Below the pieces are notes generated by a model. That model did not search any database and was not told the origin of the DNA. It saw only the letters and a program-made list of their open reading frames with translations. A stretch of 64,000 nt of DNA from Pelagibius sp. (GTDB lineage Bacteria; Pseudomonadota; Alphaproteobacteria; Kiloniellales; Kiloniellaceae), in assembly GCF_028289705.1 (NCBI RefSeq), contig NZ_JANQOI010000100.1:1-64000 (forward strand), given 5' to 3'. Of this stretch, positions 37,498 through 44,318 are shown piece by piece. Made by a program: the position numbers and the translations under genes. Each line of letters begins with the position of its first letter. Positions within the stretch are counted from its first letter, which is position 1.

Positions 37498-37518
37498 TGA
37501 CAATCATTATCATTCTCA
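37498..37518. promoter_or_regulatory. Fur-box-like operator between imelysin and bfd
   Basis: TGACAATCATTATCATTCTC lies here. On the minus strand it reads GAGAATGATAATGATTGTC, a classical Fur/6-1-6-type iron box, in the divergent region between the imelysin block and bfd. It ends 25 bp before the bfd ATG, so it overlaps the bfd promoter. Iron-replete repression of both directions is expected. Confidence 0.85.
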
Positions 37519-37542
37519 TCATATTGCGGGGAGGAGGAGCTG

Positions 37543-37773
37543 ATGTACGTTTGTGTCTGTAACGGCTATCGCGACGGCGAAATCCGCGAAGTGGCGGAAA
37601 GCGGGGTCCGCTGCGCGCGCGAAGCCTATCTGACGCTGGGCAACGGCCCCTGCTGCGGGACCTGCCTGCCCCATGCCCAGGGCATCGTCGACGCGGTCCA
37701 TGACGATGCGGATCGCCCTGCCGCGGAGAACGATCCCGCACAGCGCCCGCCTACGCTCCTCGCCGCGGAATAG
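37543..37773 (+). CDS. bfd: Bacterioferritin-associated ferredoxin
   Basis: 76 aa. A [2Fe-2S] protein that reduces the bacterioferritin core to release stored iron. The cluster cysteines are C4, C6, C38 and C41 (MYVCVCNGY and GPCCGTC), the BFD-domain pattern. The last 25 residues are an acidic, proline-containing tail. The SD GAGGAGGAGC is 5-6 nt before the ATG. It is preceded by the Fur-like box and faces bacterioferritin (convergent, 37994-38476). Confidence 0.93.
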   Translation: MYVCVCNGYRDGEIREVAESGVRCAREAYLTLGNGPCCGTCLPHAQGIVDAVHDDADRPAAENDPAQRPPTLLAAE

Positions 37774-37788
37774 CGCTCCGGTCGCCCG

Positions 37789-37953
37789 ATGTACCTCTGG
37801 CGAAATCTTCCCGAAGGCCAGCTTGCGGCGGTGCTGGAGTGGATCTTCTTCCGCCGGCGCTTTGCAAAGGAAACCAGGGCGACCATCGCCTCAGCCGAAA
37901 GGTCCCGGGAAAAGCCTGATAAGCTGAGAGAGCTTCCGCCCGAACGGCCTTAG
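37789..37953 (+). CDS. Possible small protein of 54 aa
   Basis: An open frame starting MYLWRNLPEGQLAAVLEWIFF, followed by a basic tail, 15 bp after bfd on the same strand and ending 41 bp before the convergent bfr stop. One amphipathic or membrane-associating helix can be drawn (about 9-24). There is no convincing ribosome-binding site, and it could be chance in GC-rich DNA. Confidence 0.3.
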   Translation: MYLWRNLPEGQLAAVLEWIFFRRRFAKETRATIASAERSREKPDKLRELPPERP

Positions 37954-37993
37954 CCTCCCCTTCGGTCCGGCCGCCGTCCCTTTGCAGAAATCC

Positions 37994-38476
37994 CTATGAG
38001 CTCTCTTCGTGGCCGCTGTGGTGCTGCACGAAATTCTGCAGGCCCATCTTGTCGATGAGGCCGAGATTGGTCTCCAGCCAATCCACGTGCTCTTCTTCTG
38101 ACTCGAGGATGTCGACGAAGATCTCCCGGGAGACGTAGTCGCTGACCGACTCGCAATGGGCAATCGCCTCGCGCAGATCGGGGATTGCCGCCATCTCGAG
38201 CTTCAGGTCGCACTCCAGGATCTCCTTGACGTCCTCGCCGATCAGCAGCTTACCCAGATCCTGGAGGTTCGGCAGGCCTTCGAGGAACAGGATGCGCTCG
38301 ATCAGCTTGTCGGCATGCTTCATCTCGTCGATGGACTCGTGGTACTCGTACTCGCCGAGCCGCGTAAGGCCCCAGTCCTTCAGCATCCGCGAGTGCAGGA
38401 AATACTGGTTGATGGCCGTCAGCTCATTCTTGAGCACCCGGTTCAGGTGTTCGATGACCGTCTTGTCGCCCTTCAT
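37994..38476 (-). CDS. bfr: Bacterioferritin
   Basis: 160 aa. A 24-mer haem-containing iron-storage protein. [21 protein letters not shown] (about 17-37) and [25 protein letters not shown] supply the ferroxidase Glu and His ligands and the haem-binding Met (M52 region). The C-terminal part has [16 protein letters not shown]. The normal length is about 158. Convergent with bfd, its ferredoxin partner. Confidence 0.97.
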   Translation of the reverse strand: MKGDKTVIEHLNRVLKNELTAINQYFLHSRMLKDWGLTRLGEYEYHESIDEMKHADKLIERILFLEGLPNLQDLGKLLIGEDVKEILECDLKLEMAAIPDLREAIAHCESVSDYVSREIFVDILESEEEHVDWLETNLGLIDKMGLQNFVQHHSGHEESS

Positions 38477-38562
38477 CGGCTGATCTCTCCGCGAATCGTT
38501 CCTCGTTCACTAAGAACACCATCCTAGTGACCGCCCTCTGCCTTGACCAGCGAACGCGGTGA

Positions 38563-39207
38563 TTAGCCCTCCGCGTCCGGCTGGCGCTCCGGCGCCGCTT
38601 CGGCGAAGGCGGGAATCGCCATGCAGGCCTCATGGATGCGCATGATGGTCGGATAGGGCGTCATGTCGCAGTCGAAGCGCCGTCCGTTCACCACCTGAGG
38701 CACCAGGCAGAGGTCGGCCAGGCCAGGCCGGTCGCCGTGGCAGAAGCGCCCGGTCTCCGGCTCCTCGCTCAGGCGCTGTTCCATCGCCGCGAACTCCACC
38801 GCCACCCAGTGGCGGAACCAGTCCGCCTGGGTACCGGCGTCGTGGCCCAGCGGATCGACCAGATACTTGAGCACCCGCAGATTGTTGAGGGGGTGCAGGT
38901 CGCAGGCGATGGCATAGGCCAGCCCGCGCACCCGCGCCCGGGCCAGAGGCTCCGCCGGCAGCAGCGGCGGGTCGGGATAGACCTCCTCCAGATATTCGAC
39001 AATGGCCAGCGATTGGGCGAGGCGGTCGCCGGCCTCGGTCTCCAGGGTCGGGACCAGGCCCTGGGCGTTCAGCGCCAGGTAGACCTTGTCGCGCTGCTCA
39101 CCCTTGCGCAGGTGGTAGGCGACATAGTCGTAAGACAGCCCCTTCAGACCCAGGGCGATGCGCACCCGGAAGGAGGTGGAGCTTCGGAAGTAGTTGTGCA
39201 GCTTCAT
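38563..39207 (-). CDS. maiA: Maleylacetoacetate isomerase / zeta-class glutathione S-transferase
   Basis: 214 aa. The N-terminal thioredoxin-like domain has MKLHNYFRSSTSFRVRIALGLKG with the zeta-class SSxS-type active-site Ser/Thr. QSLAIVEYLEE is the glutathione-binding SNAIL-like motif. The C-terminal helical domain contains LADLCLVPQVVNGRRFDCDM. It catalyses glutathione-dependent cis-trans isomerisation in tyrosine degradation, but hmgA and fahA are not adjacent, so another substrate is possible. ATG 39207 is chosen over an upstream in-frame codon because the domain starts there and a GAGG motif precedes it. Confidence 0.9.
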   Translation of the reverse strand: MKLHNYFRSSTSFRVRIALGLKGLSYDYVAYHLRKGEQRDKVYLALNAQGLVPTLETEAGDRLAQSLAIVEYLEEVYPDPPLLPAEPLARARVRGLAYAIACDLHPLNNLRVLKYLVDPLGHDAGTQADWFRHWVAVEFAAMEQRLSEEPETGRFCHGDRPGLADLCLVPQVVNGRRFDCDMTPYPTIMRIHEACMAIPAFAEAAPERQPDAEG

Positions 39208-39444
39208 GGGACTCCTCTCTGCGCCCGCCCTCCACAAACCGTCTTGAGGACTTCGGGCCTAGCTGAGCGGGGCCCGCCCGACACTGCCTCCACACCGGCC
39301 ATGGCACCGCCGTTCTACGTTTGTCATTCGCCCGTTGCGTCCATAAGATCGCCCATCCATACCGCCGGAGCAAAGCCGCCGGAACGGCACGTGGACAGGC
39401 GATAGTCTAACGCCACGGAAGGGGCTGAACAGGGAGGTCTCAAG

Positions 39445-40515
39445 ATGCTGAGGATCATTGACGGCTGGGCGCGGCGGGCGCTGCCCATGGCCCTTGTTGC
39501 CGGCGTTCTGGCGGGTTTCGGGGCGGCTCTCGCCACTGCCCCCGCCGTGGCTCAGGAGATCACCCTGCGGGTGCATCACTTCCTGCCGCCGCCCTCGACG
39601 ACCCACAAGGACTTCATCGTCCCCTGGGCCGAGACGGTCGAGGCGGAGTCCGACGGCCGCATCAAGATCGAGATCTATCCCGCCATGCAGCTCGGCGGCA
39701 AACCGCCGCAGCTCTATGACCAGGTGCGCGAGGGCGTGGCCGACATCGTCTGGACCCTGCCGGGCTACACGGCAGGGCGCTTTCCCACGGTGGAGGTCTT
39801 CGAGCTGCCCTTCATGGCGGCCTCCGCCGAGGCCACCAGCCAGGCCGCCCACGCATTCTACGAAAAGCATGCCCGAGAGGAGTTCGCGGACGTCCACCCC
39901 CTGATGGTCCATGTCCACGCGCCGGGCACCTTCCACATGCGCGGGCGCGAGGTGCGCAGCCTGGAAGATCTGAAGGGCCTGAAGGTCCGCGCACCGACCC
40001 GGATGACCAACATCGCCCTCAAGACCCTGGGCGCCACACCGGTGGGCATGCCGGTGCCGGCGGTCCCCGAGGCGCTGTCGCGCGGCGTCGTGGAGGGAAC
40101 CATCCTGCCCTACGAGGTGACCCGCCCGCTGAAGGTCCACGAACTGACCCAGAGCCACACCGAGATCGGCGGCGAGCGCGGCCTCTATACCGCGGTCTTT
40201 CTCTTCGCCATGAACAAGGCGCGCTACGAGTCTCTGCCCGCCGACCTGCGCCAGGTGATCGACGACAACTCCGGCATTCCCCTGGCCAAGAAGATCGGCC
40301 GCCTCTGGGACGAGGCGGAACAGCCGGGCCGCGAGGCGGCAGCGAAGCTGGGCGACAGCTTCTTCACCATCGAGGGCGCAGAGCTGGCCCGCTGGCAGGC
40401 CGCCACCGCCAGCGTCGCCGATACCTGGATCGCCGAGATGGACAAGGCCGGCAAGGACGGCAAGGCCCTCCTCGAAGAAGCCCGCGCCCTCATCGCCAAA
40501 TACGCCGCGGAGTAG
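39445..40515 (+). CDS. TRAP transporter substrate-binding protein (DctP family)
   Basis: 356 aa with a signal peptide (PMALVAGVLAGFGAALATAPAVA, cleavage near AQE). A DctP fold follows, starting ITLRVHHFLPPPST. It contains LKGLKVRAPTRMTNIALKTLGATPV with the conserved Arg that binds the substrate carboxylate. It captures small organic acids for an inner-membrane DctQM pair. No dctQ or dctM is in the window, so it works with a distant transporter or is an orphan. A dispersed hairpin-rich repeat begins exactly at its stop codon. Confidence 0.92.
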   Translation: MLRIIDGWARRALPMALVAGVLAGFGAALATAPAVAQEITLRVHHFLPPPSTTHKDFIVPWAETVEAESDGRIKIEIYPAMQLGGKPPQLYDQVREGVADIVWTLPGYTAGRFPTVEVFELPFMAASAEATSQAAHAFYEKHAREEFADVHPLMVHVHAPGTFHMRGREVRSLEDLKGLKVRAPTRMTNIALKTLGATPVGMPVPAVPEALSRGVVEGTILPYEVTRPLKVHELTQSHTEIGGERGLYTAVFLFAMNKARYESLPADLRQVIDDNSGIPLAKKIGRLWDEAEQPGREAAAKLGDSFFTIEGAELARWQAATASVADTWIAEMDKAGKDGKALLEEARALIAKYAAE

Positions 40516-40695
40516 CGTCCCGCTTCGCGGGACGCCCCCTCACCCAGCTCCGCCTAAGCTCGCCGCAGGCTCGCCAAGGCTGCGCAGCCCTCTCCCACGC
40601 TGGGGAGAGGGTTTGATCGAAGCGGCTTCAGTTTCTTTCTCCTCTCCCCTGGCGGGAGAGGAAGGGGCCCGCGTCAGCGGGAAGGTGAGGGGGCG
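40515..40695. repeat. Hairpin-rich intergenic repeat
   Basis: Nested inverted repeats fill the gap between the TRAP gene and the peroxiredoxin gene. GCGTCCCGC-TTC-GCGGGACGC is at 40515-40535. Outer arms CGCCCCCTCACC (40533-40544) and GGTGAGGGGGCG (40684-40695) enclose CCCTCTCCC/GGGAGAGGG (40588-40596 with 40603-40611) and TCCTCTCCC/GGGAGAGGA (40640-40648 with 40654-40662). The layout matches the dispersed intergenic palindromic repeats common in alphaproteobacterial chromosomes and may serve both convergent genes as a terminator. Confidence 0.75.
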
Positions 40696-40713
40696 CTTTG
40701 CTTCAGGCGTCCC

Positions 40714-41238
40714 TCAGGCCTCGCCGCGGGCGGGGTAGTTGTTGGCGTTGATGAAGTCGATGGCCTTCAGGATCTCTTCGAACTTCGGGCGCGCGAAGGG
40801 CGTGGTCTGGATGAAGGCGGAGTAGAGGGTGCCATCGGGCTTCACCAGATAGAGGCCCGGCTCGTTGAACTTCGCCGGCTCCTCGATGCCGATGGAGGTC
40901 TTGCCGCGGCTGGTGGAGATGTAGAGTCCCATCCTGCGGGCGTCGTCGATGCCGAGGTCGTAGCCGATGGCGAGGTTCGGCAATTCCCAGTCGGCCTTGG
41001 CGGCGCGGGCCCGCTCCTCACCGTCGGTGCTGACGGCGACCAGCTCCACGCCGCGCTCGGCGAACTCGTCGGCGCGGTCGTTCAGCTCCTTCAAGTAGCC
41101 GCGGCAGACCGGGCAGTGCAGGCCGCGATAGGCGACCACCATGGAGAGATTCTCCGGCTTGCGCTCCGACAGGGTCCAGGTCCCGCCATCGACGGTAGGA
41201 AAGGACATTTCGGGGGCGGCTTCGCGCGGCTTCAGCAT
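40714..41238 (-). CDS. Peroxiredoxin-like (AhpC/TSA) protein
   Basis: 174 aa, thioredoxin fold. VVAYRGLHCPVCRGYLKELN places a CxxC pair at 42 and 45. The first is the likely peroxidatic Cys and the second the resolving Cys. WELPNLAIGYDLG and EPGLYLVKPDGTLYSAFIQTTPFARP are also typical. A thiol peroxidase role is likely. The promoter contains a copy of the operator also found before the adjacent TetR gene, so it is probably TetR-regulated. Confidence 0.88.
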   Translation of the reverse strand: MLKPREAAPEMSFPTVDGGTWTLSERKPENLSMVVAYRGLHCPVCRGYLKELNDRADEFAERGVELVAVSTDGEERARAAKADWELPNLAIGYDLGIDDARRMGLYISTSRGKTSIGIEEPAKFNEPGLYLVKPDGTLYSAFIQTTPFARPKFEEILKAIDFINANNYPARGEA

Positions 41239-41294
41239 CGAGGGAACTCCTTTTCTTTGCTGTGTTGGTTCTTGACAGTGTTGAAGGGGATTTT

Positions 41295-41308
41295 AGAACG
41301 CTCATTCA
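41295..41308. promoter_or_regulatory. TetR operator copy in the peroxiredoxin promoter
   Basis: AGAACGCTCATTCA, whose complement TGAATGAGCGTTCT differs at two of 14 positions from the TGAACGAACGTTCT site at 41942-41955. It lies 57 bp before the peroxiredoxin ATG and just beyond the end of the TetR gene. Matching sites at both promoters suggest one repressor for both. Confidence 0.65.
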
Positions 41309-41344
41309 ATTACTTGGCATAAGGGCAAGCAAACAACGGTACTG

Positions 41345-41938
41345 TCAGTCCAGGGACTGCAAGGCGATGCGCACGACGCTCTTCAGGGCCGCACGCTCCG
41401 GGGAGACCTTGGCCATGACCCGAAGGCCGTTGGCCGTGGCCGTCAGGAAGCGCGCCAGGTCGCGCGGCGACTTCTCCGGCGCGAGGTCGCCCTCCTTCCG
41501 GGCCGCGGTCAGCAGGCGGCGGAAAGTCTTCTCCATGGCGCCCATGTTGGCGGCCACCGCCAGCGCGGTATCCCGGTCGTGGGGTGCCAGCTCGACGGCG
41601 GCATTGGTCATCAGGCAGCCCAGCAGGCGGCCCTCGCCAACCGAGAACTCGATCACTTCGTCGAAGAACCGCGCCAAGCGCTCGCGCACGCTACCCGGCC
41701 CCTCCAGGAGGGCGAGACGGCGGGCCGTCACCTGCCGGCGATAGTAGGCGACCACCTCCAGAAACAAGCCGTGCTTGTCGCCGAAGGTGTCGTAGAGCGA
41801 CCCACGGTTGATCCCGGTCGCCTCCACAAGGTCCTGGATCGAGGTGGCCTGATAGCCCTGACGCCAGAAGACGGCCAGCGCCGCCTTCACCACCTCTTCC
41901 TCTTCGAACTCGCGCGGCCGTGCCACCGCCTTCTCCAT
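41345..41938 (-). CDS. TetR/AcrR-family transcriptional regulator
   Basis: 197 aa. The N-terminal HTH spans about 12-55 (VVKAALAVFWRQGYQATSIQDLVEATGINRGSLYDTFGDKHGLF). The helical C-terminal ligand/dimer domain matches the TetR_C group seen in AcrR relatives that control redox or detoxification genes (LGCLMTNAAVEL). A palindromic site overlaps the region just before its start codon and recurs before the downstream peroxiredoxin gene, so autoregulation and control of peroxiredoxin are likely. Confidence 0.92.
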   Translation of the reverse strand: MEKAVARPREFEEEEVVKAALAVFWRQGYQATSIQDLVEATGINRGSLYDTFGDKHGLFLEVVAYYRRQVTARRLALLEGPGSVRERLARFFDEVIEFSVGEGRLLGCLMTNAAVELAPHDRDTALAVAANMGAMEKTFRRLLTAARKEGDLAPEKSPRDLARFLTATANGLRVMAKVSPERAALKSVVRIALQSLD

Positions 41939-41941
41939 TTT

Positions 41942-41955
41942 TGAACGAACGTTCT
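41942..41955. promoter_or_regulatory. TetR operator upstream of the TetR gene
   Basis: TGAACGAACGTTCT contains the dyad GAACG/CGTTC and begins 4 bp before the TetR start codon (41938), a position where binding would block expression. A near copy is at 41295-41308. Confidence 0.7.
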
Positions 41956-42033
41956 ATAATCGATGAAGCCCCGTCCGTCAAGCGGCGGGCGGTTGTCACG
42001 GTCTCGTGTCCAACCGCCCGCGCGTCGCGCTCT

Positions 42034-42327
42034 CTACGCCGCCTCCTTCATCACGAAGATCGAGACGTCGGCGCCGTCGCGGCGCAGCTTGTGGGTCTCC
42101 GCCAGGCTGGGATCGGCGTGCCACTGCTCGGCCCCCTCGGCGGTCTCGAAGGCCAGCAGCACCAGACTGTCCGGGGCGACGAGGGAGCCTTCCAGGCGCA
42201 GCGGCTGGGGCGCCACCGCGGCGATCCGGCCGCCGTGCTTGGCCAGCGCCGCGCCAGCTTTCTCGCGGTAGGCCTGGAACGTCTCTCTGTCCTGAACGTT
42301 CAGGTAGGCGACAGCGTAAGTGGTCAT
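42034..42327 (-). CDS. DUF1330 domain protein
   Basis: 97 aa, ferredoxin-like (dimeric alpha-beta barrel) fold. It begins MTTYAVAYLNVQDRETFQAYREK and contains SLVLLAFETAEGAEQWHADPSLAETHKLR, typical of DUF1330. Function is unknown and related proteins are small cytosolic dimers. ATG 42327 has AAAGGACACCC upstream. It is divergent from a LysR regulator 103 bp away, which is the natural candidate to control it. Confidence 0.85.
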   Translation of the reverse strand: MTTYAVAYLNVQDRETFQAYREKAGAALAKHGGRIAAVAPQPLRLEGSLVAPDSLVLLAFETAEGAEQWHADPSLAETHKLRRDGADVSIFVMKEAA

Positions 42328-42430
42328 CGGTTGGGTGTCCTTTCTGCGGTTGCGATGACCGGCATATGGGTGCCGGAAGGCTGTGCGAGAATTGTTGAAT
42401 GCTGCACAACTCTCGTGCAAATCTGCACGG

Positions 42431-43330
42431 ATGCACGATTGGGACGACCTGCGCTACGTGCTGGCGGTGTGCCGTGGCGGCGGCGTCACCGGGGCGGCCC
42501 GAGCCCTTGGTGTGAACCATTCCACCGTGTCGCGCCGCATCACGGCGCTGGAGGAGCGCCTGGGCGCCCGGCTGTTCGACCGCCTGCCCACCGGCTACCG
42601 CCCGACGGCGGCCGGTGAGGACGCGTTCATCGCAGCGGAAGAGATGGAGCGCTCCGCGGCTCTTTTCGGGCGGGCCGTCGCCTCACGGGACCGCCGGCCC
42701 AGTGGCGTGGTGACGGTGACCGCGCCGCTGATGATCGTCATGGGGCCCTTCGCCAAGGCACTCGCCGGCTTTCGCGAGACCTACCCAGAGATCGAGGTGC
42801 GGGTGCTGGCCACCACCGACCTTCTGAACCTGCACCGCCGGGAGGCGGACGTGGCCCTTCGCGCCACCGACGCACCGGACGAGAGCCTCTTCGGCCTGCG
42901 CCTCTGTGAGCAACGCGCCGCACTCTATGCGTCCCGCGGCTATCTGGAGCGCCGTGCGGCGGCCATCGCCGAGGCCCCCGGCGACCTGCCGATCGACTGG
43001 ATCGGCCGCAACGACCAGGAACGCCCGCCCCCGGAGGTGACGGCCGTCTTCCCCAAGGCGCGCACTTCGGTCTGCATGGACGACAAGCTGGCGGCCATGG
43101 CCGCCGTGCGGGCGGGGCTCGGGCTCTGCCGCCTGCCCTGCTTCCAGGGCGACAGCGAGCCGGAGCTGCGCCGCGTGCCGGGCTTTCCCCTGGTTCCCTA
43201 TCCCGACAAGTGGGTGCTCACCCATCCGGATCTGGCGAAGGTCGAGCGCGTGCGCCTGTTCATGCGCTTTGCGGCAGAGGCCATCAAGCCCATGCGTCCG
43301 CTGTTCATGGGCCAATTGCCCCAGGCCTGA
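42431..43330 (+). CDS. LysR-family transcriptional regulator
   Basis: 299 aa. N-terminal HTH at about 3-60: WDDLRYVLAVCRGGGVTGAARALGVNHSTVSRRITALEERLGARLFDR. The C-terminal effector-binding domain starts at about 90 (GVVTVTAPLMIVMGPFAKAL). The start ATG 42431 fits the family. In-frame codons upstream add nothing recognisable. It is divergent from the DUF1330 gene and upstream of the nap operon, but the FNR-like box, not this gene, is the likely nap regulator. Confidence 0.93.
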   Translation: MHDWDDLRYVLAVCRGGGVTGAARALGVNHSTVSRRITALEERLGARLFDRLPTGYRPTAAGEDAFIAAEEMERSAALFGRAVASRDRRPSGVVTVTAPLMIVMGPFAKALAGFRETYPEIEVRVLATTDLLNLHRREADVALRATDAPDESLFGLRLCEQRAALYASRGYLERRAAAIAEAPGDLPIDWIGRNDQERPPPEVTAVFPKARTSVCMDDKLAAMAAVRAGLGLCRLPCFQGDSEPELRRVPGFPLVPYPDKWVLTHPDLAKVERVRLFMRFAAEAIKPMRPLFMGQLPQA

Positions 43331-43372
43331 CACTGCTGCAATCGAACATTCTCTTTATCGTTTTGATTACAA

Positions 43373-43386
43373 CTGATAAAGATCAA
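43373..43386. promoter_or_regulatory. FNR/Anr-like box upstream of napE
   Basis: CTGAT-AAAG-ATCAA matches the TTGAT-N4-ATCAA consensus at nine of ten positions. Its centre is 88 bp before the napE ATG, which leaves room for a start site about 41 bp downstream. Oxygen-responsive control of a nitrate reductase operon is expected. Confidence 0.7.
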
Positions 43387-43467
43387 GGATCGTTGTCGCG
43401 ACATCTTGTACCTGTACGAACAAAGCCGCCGCTTAGAACGGCCGGTCGATGGATCAGGAGCAGGACA

Positions 43468-43644
43468 ATGTCCGCAAGTGTGTCGAAGCAGGAAGAAGAG
43501 ACTCCCTCGCGCAAGCGCGACGAGACCTCGGCTTTCATTCTCCTAACGGTTTTTCTCGCTCCCCTGCTTTCCGTCATTATCGTCGGGGGCTACGGCCTGC
43601 TGGTCTGGATCCATCACATGATCTTCGGTCCTCCAACGAGCTGA
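43468..43644 (+). CDS. napE: Periplasmic nitrate reductase subunit NapE
   Basis: 58 aa with one TM segment (about 22-45, AFILLTVFLAPLLSVIIVGGYG) ending in WIHHMIFGPP, the conserved NapE C-terminus. A small inner-membrane protein of unclear function at the head of many alphaproteobacterial nap operons. ATG 43468 has AGGAGCAGGA upstream. It is 13 bp before napF. Confidence 0.9.
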   Translation: MSASVSKQEEETPSRKRDETSAFILLTVFLAPLLSVIIVGGYGLLVWIHHMIFGPPTS

Positions 43645-43657
43645 GGGGGCGCGCGCC

Positions 43658-44005
43658 ATGGGCCAGGACGCCAGGGAACCGAAAGCCGGAGCAGAACTGC
43701 TCTCCCGGCGCCGGTTGCTGTTGGGGCGCGCTGCCGATGCGCCGCGAGAGGACGTCGCCAGCGTCGGTTCGGCCTGCTTCATGGCCCGGGGGATCGCCTG
43801 TCGGCTCTGCGAGGATACCTGCGACACTGGCGCCTTTCGCTTCCGCCCGCTGCTGGGCGGAAGGGCCGAGGTGACGGTGGAGGAGAGCCGCTGCACCGCT
43901 TGCGGGGACTGCCTCGACATCTGCCCGGCCGGCGCTATCGCACTGACTGCCGCGAGCCGGCCGGCAGAGCCTGCGCATGCACCCGCGGAGGGCGGCCATG
44001 GCTGA
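43658..44005 (+). CDS. napF: NapF-like ferredoxin, shortened
   Basis: 115 aa, shorter than the usual NapF of about 160 aa. The N-terminus SRRRLLLGRAADAP keeps the arginine-rich NapF start. Cysteine groups are ACRLCEDTC (about 47-55) and CTACGDCLDICPAGAI near the C-terminus. Thus one complete and one probably irregular [4Fe-4S] site replace the usual set. NapF is a cytoplasmic maturation factor for NapA. The start of napD overlaps its end by 8 nt. Confidence 0.85.
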   Translation: MGQDAREPKAGAELLSRRRLLLGRAADAPREDVASVGSACFMARGIACRLCEDTCDTGAFRFRPLLGGRAEVTVEESRCTACGDCLDICPAGAIALTAASRPAEPAHAPAEGGHG

Positions 44006-44318
44006 CGAATTCCACGTCGCGAGCCTCCTCGTCCATGCGCTGCCGGAGAAAGCAGCGGCGGTGGCGACAGCGATCGAACGCATGCCGGCGAGTGAACTGC
44101 ACGGCCGCAGTCCGGAAGGCAAGATCATCGTCGTCGTCGAAGCCGGCAACGAACAGACCATTACCGACCGATTGAACGCCATTCAGAGCCTGCCGGGGGT
44201 TCTCTCCGCCGCGCTCGTCTACCACGAGGTGGACGACACGGGCGCACACGACAGCGTCGCCCGATCGGAAGGGGAGTCCGCCTCCAGGTCCGAACCCGCA
44301 AAGGACGCAGCGCCATGA
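43998..44318 (+). CDS. napD: NapD chaperone for NapA
   Basis: 106 aa. A small cytoplasmic chaperone that binds the Tat signal of NapA and delays export until the molybdenum cofactor is inserted. Family features are [21 protein letters not shown] and the ferredoxin-like beta-alpha-beta fold with [15 protein letters not shown]. The last 25 residues are a polar tail not usual in NapD. Overlaps napF (8 nt) and napA (4 nt). Confidence 0.9.
   Translation: MADEFHVASLLVHALPEKAAAVATAIERMPASELHGRSPEGKIIVVVEAGNEQTITDRLNAIQSLPGVLSAALVYHEVDDTGAHDSVARSEGESASRSEPAKDAAP

Noticed and set aside
43365-43386. TTGAT...ATCAA with a 14-nt gap as the FNR site
   Set aside because: The spacing is far from the 4 nt of FNR boxes. 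The overlapping CTGAT-AAAG-ATCAA has correct spacing and is preferred.
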